The position numbers were made by a program, and so were the translations under genes. The notes below the pieces were generated by a model. It was not told the origin of the DNA. It saw only the letters and a program-made list of their open reading frames with translations, and searched no databases. A stretch of DNA of 64,000 nucleotides from positions 45,851,398 through 45,915,397 of the forward strand of contig JAPXFY010000022.1 in NCBI GenBank assembly GCA_030674185.1, given 5' to 3'. Origin of the DNA: Monoplex corrugatus. Its lineage: Eukaryota > Mollusca > Gastropoda > Littorinimorpha > Ranellidae. Shown here piece by piece: positions 54,651 to 64,000 of this stretch (position 1 is the first letter of the stretch; the number at the start of each line of letters is the position of its first letter).

Positions 54651-55650
54651 GAGACACGTGTTGCAGCTCCAAAGCTAAAAAAAAAAGTCTGACGTCTTTG
54701 GTTTTTGTGCATCACCTGGAGCTGTTTGACGTCTTTGGGTTCTGTGCATCACCTGACGGGCTGTCTGACGTCTTTAGCTTTTGTGCATCATTTGACCAGT
54801 TGTCTGACGTCATTGGTTTTTGTGCATCACCTGACCAGCCGTCTGACGTCGTTGGTTTTTGTGCACTACATGACCAGCTGTTTACGTCATCGAAATATGT
54901 GTAACAACGTTTGTGACATCATTTTACATCCGTGGAGGCCATATGCAGGGATCGTCAGCCATAGCAAAGCCATTGTTCGATCTCAGTGTATGTTTTTCTT
55001 TTTATTTGGAATGATGTTGCCATGGTTTTCATATCGGCTTCTGTATACTCTTGTCTGTAATGTGTAAAAATCAATTGCGTGTGTGTGTATGTGCATATGC
55101 ACAAGCAGAATATGCACAGGGGACCTGAACGCTCATGCGACATGCTCAAACAACATGTGTACGTAAGACTTGAATGCTATTTCTGTACCGACTTCCAAGT
55201 GGTATGCAAAATGTGTGTTGTGAAGCGCAAAGGAAAAAACCTTGAAAGTTTACATGTAAAATATGCAAGCAGACATGTGTGTGTGGTTTGTGTGTTCACA
55301 ATTTCATATTGCGACAAAATAATGTGTATATACGTAAAAAGGCACATGTGTTTGTGTGTGTGTGTGTGTTCGGCGGGGGGGGGGGGGGGTTGTGGGTTGT
55401 GTGTTCATAGATTGCAACAAGAAACTGTGTCTATGTGCAAGCAGACGCGCGTGTTTGTGTGTGTATGGTTTGGGTTGTGTGTTCATAAATTGAAAGAAGA
55501 AACTGCATATATATGCAAGTAGGCACGTGTGTATAGTCGACATGTTCACAAGTTGTGATTAGAAAAAAAAAAAGGAAAAAAAAAAAAGAGAAGAAAATAT
55601 GTATATGGGATAGCAAGGAAAATGGCCAACACAGACTCTTCGTAATAAAT
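54651..55650 (+). other. putative 3' UTR of the MYND gene
   Basis: Follows the stop codon with no further supported coding. It contains a short 39-bp tandem repeat carrying TGACGTC motifs (annotated separately), then degenerate TGTGTG-rich sequence with repeated TGCAAGCAGRCACG-like pieces, a G-run (55374-55389) and A-rich runs. AATAAA at 55644-55649 is the first canonical polyadenylation signal I noticed downstream, so the transcript may end near 55.67 kb. The true end is uncertain. Confidence 0.4.
54687..54900 (+). repeat. 39-bp tandem repeat carrying TGACGTC motifs
   Basis: About five and a half degenerate copies, each starting with TGACGTC and followed by a TTTGGTTTTTGTGCATCACC-like sequence. 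The TGACGTC cores are at 54690, 54727, 54766, 54805 and 54844, with a TTACGTCA variant near 54882. The copy at 54805 is a full TGACGTCA palindrome. Confidence 0.85.
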
Positions 55651-55929
55651 GGGCACAGTGGCTTTGTGTCTTCATGTCCCAAATGTGAGCCGACCTTTAG
55701 GTGATGAGGCTAATAGGACGTGACTGTGCAAGCTGTTGTTGTTGTTGTTTTTTTCCATGAAAAAGATATGAAAGAAAAACCATCGTCAACAAAATGAAGA
55801 TTTGCTGCAGTTGTAAGTAAGTAGGTTTGAGCAAGGACAGAGAACTTGTTCACGCTGGATTCTTCTCTCTCAGACAGTTCCATAAACGCTCTATTCAAAT
55901 CCGCCGGTAGTAATCCGAAGTTCATTATC

Positions 55930-56668
55930 ATTCATATTCATATTTATTTCTTTTGCCACAGTGGGTTTGCCACACTTGAAACTCAGACAGCTCTCCCCTT
56001 TTGAGAGCGCGTTTGCGCAGTGCAGCGGCATCGGTTTTTTTGTTTGTTTGTTTGGTTGGTTTTTTTCGTTCGTTCGTTCTTTGATTTAACGTCTTTTCAC
56101 TATAAGTGATATTAGACGGTTTTTTCGTCCCCTTCCGAAGGACTAGACGTTCAGTTCGATTTTCCGGTCAAACTGAAGAGAAAAGTTGAGCTTATAAGGC
56201 CTCAACAGGGAACAAACCCTGGAAACTCAAGTTTTTTCTTTTCTTTTTTTTTTGTGTGTGTGTGTGGCTTTTTTTGTTTTTTTTTTTTTGTTTTGTTTTT
56301 TTGTTGTTTTTTTTTGTTTTTTTTTGTTTTTTAGTAAGACTTCAGAAAGGCAAAAAGGCTTAATTGGCCTTTAAAGGGAAGGACCTGGGAAACTGACTTA
56401 TCTCTCCAATGCTGTATACCAGGTCAGCCGGGCAAATACTTTGCTCTGCACGATTTTCAACTGCCGCAGGATCTTTAACGTGCGCAGGCCAGAAAGCACA
56501 CGGGTCCGATTCGTTTTTCGTTCCCTTCCGAAAGACTAGACGTTCAGTTCGATTTTCCGGTCAAACTGAGGAGAAAAGTTGAGGCCTCAACAGGGAACGA
56601 ACCCTGGAAATTCAAGTTTATTTATAGGCAGGCGAATGTCTGAACCATTCTGCCACACTTCTCCGCTC
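55930..56668 (-). mobile_element. tRNA-derived SINE, family B, full copy plus partial copy
   Basis: The full copy runs on the minus strand from 56668 to 56333: A-box-like TGGCAGAATGG (56645-56655), B-box-like GGGTTCGTTCCC (56593-56604), a body with GCACGTTAAAGATCC, then an A-rich tail (T-rich 56236-56332 on +). The partial copy (56235-56075) keeps the B box and body but ends in a hairpin TCACTTATAGTGA and GTTAAATCAAAGAAC plus (CGAA)n. 55935-56030 repeats the segment at 7915-8020. Confidence 0.78.
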
Positions 56669-56867
56669 AGTCGAGCACTAAGCCCATTATACAATCAGAG
56701 GCAGAGGGTGGAACCTGCATCAGCCTGAAAGCTGACGCCAACAACACGATATGGAGACAGGCAGCGAGGTGGTCACGTCTTAACATTGTAGCCAGGTCCA
56801 GAGTTGCAGCTACTGGATCATGAGACAGGCAGTCAGCATGACAGTTGTCACCATGCTGGCATTAACC

Positions 56868-57333
56868 CCTTCACTCCCGCACTCCAACAACTGCAAAAAC
56901 TTAACCCTTTGATTCACTCGCCCTATCCACCAGCTTCCTGCAGGAAGCTGGTGGATAGGGTGAGGTAATCAAAGGGTTAAGTTTTTGCTTTTCTAGTATG
57001 GTTGACAATGTAGGACGCTGGTGGATAGGGTGAGGGAATCAAAGCGTTAAGTTTTTGATTTTTCTAGCATGGTTGACAATGCAGGATGCTGGTGGATAGG
57101 TTGAGGGAATGAAAGGGTTAAGTGTTTGCTTTTCTAGCGTGGTTGACAATGTAGGACGCTGGTGGATAGGGTGAGGGAATCAAAGGGTTAAAATTGTGCT
57201 TTTCTAGCATGGTTGGCAATGCAGGAAGCTGGTGGACAGGGTGTGGGAATCAAAGGGTTAAGTGTTTGCTTTTCTAGCGTGGTTGACAATGCAGGAAACT
57301 GGTGGACAGGGTGCAAGAGTCAAAAGGTTTAAC
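56868..57333 (-). mobile_element. TTAA foldback element, reverse orientation, about five 70-bp units
   Basis: TTAACCCCTTCACTCCCGCA half unit, core 56900-56980 (CCACCAGCTTCCTGCAGGAA dyad centre), then five units ending AAAAGGTTTAA. The stretch 57333-57880 shows no recognised feature. Confidence 0.88.
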
Positions 57334-57877
57334 CTCCAACATCACGGTTCAGCTTTTAAGAGTCCCCCGGCCAGTCAATCCACTGAGAAATACGACACAT
57401 GACGACAAGCAGTTATAAGGGAGACAACCACATGGCTGTATGTACGAAAACCACAGAAAGATATACAGCACACGCATCTACACCGAAATTAACATGTATG
57501 TCGCAGTAACGCCTGTTGAAGTGGAAATATGAGTCACGGAAATCATCCCGTGTATGTATGTATAACGACCTAGCGGCAAAGGGAATGAATCGTGGGAGAG
57601 ATACATCAAACGCGTGCATGGAATCTTTGAAAGTCTGGACATGAAAGCTTATGGTCTGTCAATTGTCGTTGATATATACCCTGGTCCACACGTGCCTGGT
57701 TTTCTAATGTGTATGTGACCATTCACCACGAAATGAACTGTAGATAAGAGTTGTTGTTGTTGCTGATTTTGTTTTGTTTTGTTATATCCGTAGACATTTT
57801 CTTGAGAAAAAAAAGTTGTTCCCTCTCCTAAAACTTTTGTTCCAATTTTCTGTAAAAGTATGGACATGTCCACATTT

Positions 57878-58066
57878 AACGCTTTGACTACCTCACCCTG
57901 TCCACCAGCTTCCTGCATTGTTGACCATACTAGCAAAGCAAAAGCTTAATTCTTTGACTCCTTTACTCTATCCACCAGCTTCCTTCAGGAAGCTGGTGGC
58001 TAGGGTGAAGGAATCGAAGGGTTAAGTTTTTGCATTTGGTGGATAAGGTGCGGGAAACAAAAGGTT
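57878..58066 (+). mobile_element. TTAA foldback element, one 70-bp unit
   Basis: TTAACGCTTTGACTACC start, one unit, core 57950-58022 with dyad at CTTCCTTCAGGAAG, half unit, AAAGGTTAAA end. The stretch 58066-58735 has no recognised feature. Confidence 0.86.
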
Positions 58067-58729
58067 AAATGAGGCATACACACACCAGTTTTTGGTTCAT
58101 ACGTTAATGATACTTTATATAAGATTGAATGTCTAAAACACGAAAGTGTTTTCGTGAAGAACACATAATACATACATACCAGGAAAAAAAAATGTTTTGC
58201 TGAAACTGAAACTAAAACTGTGATACTGGATGGATCGGTGTCTTTACAACGACTGATGACTGTAGTCTTTATCAGAAAAAAACAAAACAAAAACACAACA
58301 AACCCCGGGGTTTGACTTAAGATTCATTTTGGGGTAGACTGTCACATTGTATTTGGAGGGCAAACGTCATTTTAATCCATGCACGTAAGTCTGGAATTTG
58401 TTCAAGAGAGATTCATCGCATCAGGACAGTGCCATATACGCTCCATCCAAATCTGCCAGTACTTATTTGACAGACTCCTTAAGCCTGCGCTAGCAAAGTT
58501 TTGAAGTGGGCGGGTGAAGGGACCTGTAAAACGCTAAGCAGACACCATCACAATGACTGAAGCATTCAGATGGGCAGCAAATAGGTCAGCAGGCTGGAAT
58601 TGAAATCGAAACAGGAAATGCTGAGTCCATGGCTCAGTCACAGGGACCAACCAGCTCTTGCAAGGATAGCTGACTGTAGTGGGTGTGTGGGTGTTGATTT
58701 GTTTTCTGACATCAGCACTGCTTTCTATG

Positions 58730-58874
58730 TCTCTCTCTCTTTCTCTCTCCCCCCCCCCTCTCTCTCTCTCTCTCTCCCTGTCTCTCTCTCTTTCTCTCTG
58801 TCTCTCTGTCGCTCTCTCTTTCTCTCTCTCGCTCTCTCTCTCTCTCACTCTCTCTCACTCTGTCTGTCTCTCTC

Positions 58875-58931
<57 letters not shown>

Positions 58932-59130
58932 TCTATTTATGTGTGTGTCTCTCTCTCTCTTTCTCTCTCTCTCTCTTTCTCTCTGTCTCGCTCTCGCTCT
59001 GTCTCTCTCTCTGTCTCTGTGTCTCTCTCTCTTTCTTTCTCTCTCTCTCTGTCTCTCTCTCTCTCTCACTGTCTGCTGTCTCTCTCTCTCTCTCGCTCTC
59101 TTTCTTTCTCTCTTCTCTTTCTCTCCCCCT
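58730..59130. repeat. (CT)n microsatellite
   Basis: 400 bp of polypyrimidine with occasional TCGC and TGTC. Confidence 0.95.
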
Positions 59131-59239
59131 ATGTCTGTGGCGTAGCTGTTTCATTTGGCTGTTTCAGGAATTGGATTGTGTTGTATTGTGCTTCATTTCA
59201 AAGGAGCGGAAATTGATTGGATGGTTGCGTAGGTAGTTT

Positions 59240-59640
59240 ATTCTGTGTGTGTGTATGTATGTGTGTGTGTTGTGTTGTGTCTGTGCGTGTGTGTGTTGTG
59301 TTGTGTTGTGTCTGTGTGTGTGTGCGCGTGTGTGTGAATGTGTGTCTGTGTGTGTGTGAATGTGGTGTTGTGTCTATGCGTGTTTGTGTGTATGTGTCTG
59401 TGTGTGTTGTGTTGTGTGTGTGGTGTTTCTGTGCGTGTGTGTATGTGTGTGTGTGTGGTGTATCTGTGCGTGTGTGTGTGTGTATGTCTGTGGTGTCTGT
59501 GTGCGCGTGTGTGTGTGTGTATGGGAATGTGTGTGTGGTGTTGTGTGTGTGTGGGGGGGGGTTGTGTCTGTGCTTGTGTGTGTGTGGTGTGTCTATGTGC
59601 GCGCTTGCGTGTGTGTGGGTGTGTTTCTCTTTTTGTTTCT
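59240..59640. repeat. (GT)n microsatellite, interrupted
   Basis: TGTGTGTTGTGTCTGTGCG-type units over 400 bp. Confidence 0.95.
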
Positions 59641-59721
59641 GTTTGCTATATTGAGTATGTCTACGAATGACAGGGAGAGTCAGAAGTTTTGATTCTACTG
59701 TGATCTGGATTTCAAAGAAGT

Positions 59722-59742
59722 GGAGATAGATAGATTGATAGA

Positions 59743-59774
<32 letters not shown>

Positions 59775-59842
59775 TAGATAGACAGACAGACAGACAGATA
59801 GATAGACAGACAGACAGATAGATAGATAGATAGATAGACAGA
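59722..59842. repeat. (GATA)n/(GACA)n microsatellite
   Basis: ATAGATAGACAGACAG units. The next 230 bp is ordinary sequence. Confidence 0.95.
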
Positions 59843-60067
59843 TAACTAAATGGATGAATAATGAATGAATGACTGGATAAATAAACAAACAATAAATATA
59901 TAAGACAGAGAGAGAGAGGAAGCACAGTGAACGAGTAAGCATGATCACATTGATAGACATAGATTAGAAGTTTGTGTGAGTACTGTGACTATGATGGATT
60001 TTTACGGAGAATGCATCTTTTGTAAGTAATGGATCCAGACTATGATGCTGTCCACGTAGTGCTCTGA

Positions 60068-60294
60068 TGGTGTGTGTGTGGTGTGTATTTGTGTGTGGTG
60101 TGTGTGTGTGTGTGGTGTGTGTATGTGTGTGTGTGTATGTTAGTGTGTGTTGTGTGTGTTAGTGAATGTGTATGTGTTCACGTACGTGTGTGTGTGTATG
60201 TTCGTGTGTGTGTGTGTGTGTCTGTCTGTGTCTCTGTGTGTGTGTATGTATATGTGTGTGTCTGTGTGTGTGTGTGTGAGTGTGTCTGTGTGTG

Positions 60295-60348
<54 letters not shown>

Positions 60349-60350
60349 AC
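60068..60350. repeat. (GT)n microsatellite
   Basis: Ends in 50 bp of uninterrupted GT. The stretch 60350-60840 is AT-rich with no recognised feature. Confidence 0.95.
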
Positions 60351-60839
60351 GCAATCCCTAACCTCGAATATTACCCCTGCACAGCAAGCTCTGAGCCTGC
60401 GAAGAGACAGAGACAACATGCCTGAGAATGAAAGCGAAGTACAAGACTCTTCTCTTGTTTCTGGATTTTGCTTAGTTTGAAATTGCGTTGAACCTACGTT
60501 GTCATTCACTTGCAGAAAATCCTGACCGATACGAATGAAATGCTAAGGCCGACTCTGCCATCAAGTGCTCTTATTAAAATGTGCTGTGTTTCGCCTTGTT
60601 TGTCTATGTGTTGGTTTTTTCGTTTTGTGGCTTGTTTCTCTATCATATGTGTTGGTTTTGTTTATTTGCTCATTCCTTTCTTTTAGTGATGTATTCAAGC
60701 AGCACAGTCTTATTATGACATCAATAGTGATTTGTTTGTGTTAATATGAGAGGCTTGTAGGATTGTCCATTGTCACTGACATGTCATTGTCCATTGTCAT
60801 TCACATGTTGATGTGGAACATGTCTGATCATGACACCGT

Positions 60840-61390
60840 GGACGATTAGTTTAGTCCAGGTTTTGTTTTGTAGATTTGTGGATTTGTAGTATAGTTCGGT
60901 CTTTGGTTTGTGGATGCACAGATTGGTTCAGGTGGTTTTTTGTGTATGTTTAGTATAGGCCTGATTTTGTTTTGAGAACTTGTGGATATTAAGTTTAGTT
61001 CAGGTTTTGTGTTGTGAACTTGTAGGTATTTAGTATTTACTTTAGTAAAGGTTTTCTTTTTTGAACTTGTAGATATTTACTATTTACTTTAGTTCGGGTT
61101 TTCTTTTGTGAACTTGTGGATATTGAGGCTAGCTCAGGTTTTGTTTCGTAGATTTGTGGATTTTCAGGTTTGGTTTTGTGGACTTGCGGATTTTTTTTAA
61201 GTGTAGTCAAGGTTTGATTTTGTGGATTTTCGGGTATTCACATTAATTCAGGTTCTGTTTTATAGATCTGTAAATGTTTAGTGTGGTTCAGGTTTTGTTT
61301 CGTGATCTTGATGATATTTAGCTTAGCTCAGGTTTGATTTTGTGCATTTGTGGATATTTAATGTAGTTGAAGTTTGTTTTGTGGAGTGTT
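60840..61390. repeat. old degenerate tandem repeat, about 60 bp unit
   Basis: TTYAGGTTTTGTTTTGTGAACTTGTGGATATTTAG-like units recur about nine times (60855, 60920, 60990, 61045, 61100, 61150, 61200, 61270, 61330). Confidence 0.7.
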
Positions 61391-61664
61391 GCTGAATTGC
61401 TGTGTACATAGCTTCAACTGTGTCATATGGACATCGGCTCAAATGCTGGACATTTTCGTCATATCTCGTAAATGTCTTTTGCTACCTTGAAGGTGCTCAA
61501 GTGCATGATGATCAGTTTGAAACAAAGTCCCGAAGTGTACAGTTTTTTTTTAAATGCTTATGGGTGATAGAAAGAAAGTCCCAGTCTTTTTTTTCCCAGC
61601 ATTTTTATTATGTTCGTCATTGCTCACTGTAAACTACTGTTAATCAACTTGAACTTTGTGTAAC

Positions 61665-62030
61665 ATTGAAGTGTTGAGTGTATTTCTTGAAGTGCCATGT
61701 TTGTGTATTGAAATGCTGTGTGTATATCTTGATGTTCATATTGAAATGCTGTGTGTGTGAGTGTCATGTTTGTGTATTGAAATGCTGTGTGTATATCTTG
61801 ATGTTCATATTGAAATGCTGTGTGTGTGAGTGTCATGTTTGTGTATTGAAATGCTGTGTGTATGTCTTGAGTGCCATGTTTGCATATTGAAATCTTATAT
61901 GTCTATCTTCAAGTGCTATGTTTGTGTATTGAAATCAAGTTATATGTCTATCTTCAAGTGCTACATTTGTGTATTGAAGTGTTATATTTCTATCTTCAAG
62001 TGCTACATTTGTGTATTAAAATGCTACATG
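61665..62030. repeat. degenerate tandem repeat (TTTGTGTATTGAAATGCTGT)
   Basis: Units of 30-65 bp. The piece 61700-61850 contains two nearly identical 73-bp copies. Confidence 0.85.
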
Positions 62031-62089
62031 TTTTGTTCGGGAGTGCTGTGTGTATATATATGATTGAAATGCTATGCTATGTATCTCTC

Positions 62090-62292
<203 letters not shown>

Positions 62293-62796
62293 AAATGCTG
62301 TGTCTATAACTTTAAATATTATGGTCGTGTATGTCTGCATAGTGAAATGACACTGCCGTTTTTTCACTGTTTAGTGAATTTCTATGTCTATACAGTCCAT
62401 TAACGAAATGCTTTCTGTCAGTTTCTGTATAAAGTAAAAAAAAATTACACAAATAACAAAAGTGCTTTTTTGCCGGTTTTTGTACATAGTGTCCAACTTG
62501 GTCTAATTCAGACTTTTTTTTTTTTTTGTCTGTTTGCCTTGTAATTTTTGTATTACTACAATTGCTGTGTTAGATTTCAAGTAGTGGGAAATTTTTGTCG
62601 TTGAAAATTGTATGGATTGATGACTTACAGTTACATAAAGGGTGCTTTGTCAGCGTGAGCTACTGCACTCACAGGAACTGATCATACCTTGACAGTTCAC
62701 AGACACCATAGCAGCTGATGAGCCACAGACAGTTTACAGCTGAAGCGCCTGGCTTTGGGGAAGACATTCACTTCAAGTTACTCTGCCGTCAGCTAG

Positions 62797-62843
62797 TTAA
62801 CCCTTTCACTTCCTCGCCCTGTCGAGGGGAGTGCAAGGGTTAA
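62797..62843. mobile_element. minimal TTAA foldback remnant
   Basis: TTAACCCTTTCACTTCCTCG against its inverted end GAGTGCAAGGGTTAA, 47 bp in total with only the terminal arms left. (TTTGC)n follows at 62845-62891. Confidence 0.65.
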
Positions 62844-62909
62844 TCTGTTTTTGTTTTGTTTTGTTTTGCTTTGCTTTGCTTTGCTTTGCTTTCTGAACAT
62901 TGTGCCATG

Positions 62910-64000
62910 TAGACGATGATGTCAAGCAGTAAATTATGCTGTACTTTATCAAACACTAGACATGTAGTAGATTATGATGTACATTATCAAACACTAGACA
63001 TGTCAAGCAGTAGATTATGATGTACTTTATCAAACACTAGACATGTAGTAGATTATGATGTACTTTATCAAACACTAGACATGTAGTAGATTATGATGTA
63101 CATTATCAAACACTAGACATGTCAAGCAGTAGATTATGATGTACTTTATCAAACACTAGACATGTAGTAGATTATGATGTACTTTATCAAACACTAGACA
63201 TGTAGTAGATTATGATGTACTTTATCAAACACTAGACATGTAGTAGATTATGATGTACATTATCAAACGCTAGACATGTCAAGCAGTAGATTATGATGTA
63301 CTTTATCAAACACTAGACATGTAGTAGATTATGATGTACATTATCAAATGCTAGACATGTCAAGCAGTAGATTATGATGTACTTTATCAAACACTAGACA
63401 TGTAGTAGATTATGATGTACATTATCAAATGCTAGACATGTCAAGCAGTAGATTATGATGTACTTTATCAAACACTAGACATGTAGTAGATTATGATGTA
63501 CATTATCAAATGCTAGACATGTCAAGCAGTAGATTATGATGTACTTTATCAAACACTAGACATGTAGTAGATTATGATGTACATTATCAAATGCTAGACA
63601 TGTCAAGCAGTAGATTATGATGTACTTTATCAAACACTAGACATGTAGTAGATTATGATGCACATATCATACACTAGACATGTCAAACAGTAGATTATGA
63701 TGTACATTATCAAACACTAGACATGTCAAACAGTAGATTATGATGTACATTATCAAACACTAGACATGTCAAACAGTAGATTATGATGTACATTATCAAA
63801 CACTAGACATGTAGTAGATTATGATGTACATTATCAAACAACATGAGACAATGTAACATAGACATTAGATATAGTACATTATCAAACACTAGACATGTAG
63901 TAGATTATGATGTACTTATCAAACACTAGACATGTAGTAGATTATGATGTACTTTATCAAACACTAGACATGTAGTAGATTATGATGTACTTTATCAAAC
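62910..64000. repeat. 38/43-bp tandem array with an 81-bp higher-order unit, cut by window end
   Basis: Two monomers share AGTAGATTATGATGTAC: 38 bp with CTTTATC, and 43 bp with CATTATC plus CAAGC. CAAGC marks recur at 63280, 63361, 63442, 63523 and 63604, exactly 81 bp apart. Units at 63670-63900 are rearranged. The array continues beyond the window. Confidence 0.97.

Overview
The window is animal nuclear DNA dominated by repeats. It looks lophotrochozoan and most likely from a marine gastropod mollusc. That is inference: the evidence is spliced exons with long introns, extreme microsatellite and minisatellite density, tRNA-derived SINEs, 3' ends of non-LTR retrotransposons, and dispersed TTAA-bounded foldback repeats. 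There is no sign of prokaryotic genes, operons or CRISPR arrays.

Only one protein-coding gene is convincingly supported. It lies on the + strand and enters from upstream of the visible exons. Seven exons can be placed with consensus splice sites and matching intron phases: 19384-21168, 30120-30550, 35289-35735, 38285-38478, 44439-46855, 50287-50751 and 54603-54650 (stop TGA). Together they encode about 1,930 residues of a large, mostly disordered, Ser/Pro/Gln/His-rich protein. It has two basic NLS-like clusters, a PLDLCTK motif like CtBP-binding sites, a VIDLTND motif like SUMO-interacting sites, a putative coiled coil, and a complete C-terminal MYND zinc finger split over the last two exons. 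A nuclear transcriptional co-regulator is the simplest reading. I do not recognise the orthologue and give no symbol. The frame is continuous only if one base is missing in each of two C-runs (20420-20424 and 45267-45270), which suggests assembly indels.

Layout: 1-18.0 kb is almost entirely simple repeats and minisatellites (CA, CT, TCTG, GA, GGCT) plus a few retroelement fragments. 18.3-18.7 kb is a foldback element. 19.4-54.7 kb is the gene, with introns full of microsatellites, LINE and SINE fragments, a 0.6 kb element with terminal inverted repeats, and many copies of a TTAACCCTTTGA-bounded foldback element. 54.65-64 kb is a putative 3' UTR followed by SINEs, more foldback elements and a tandem array that runs off the window end.

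The most novel-looking item is the TTAA foldback element. It has a recurrent architecture: TTAA, one to seven 70-bp units, a palindromic core, a roughly 40-bp half unit, TTAA. It occurs at about a dozen loci in both orientations, once inside a SINE, and has apparently expanded into short satellites. Its termini resemble piggyBac-type ends (TTAA plus CCC), but no transposase is present here.
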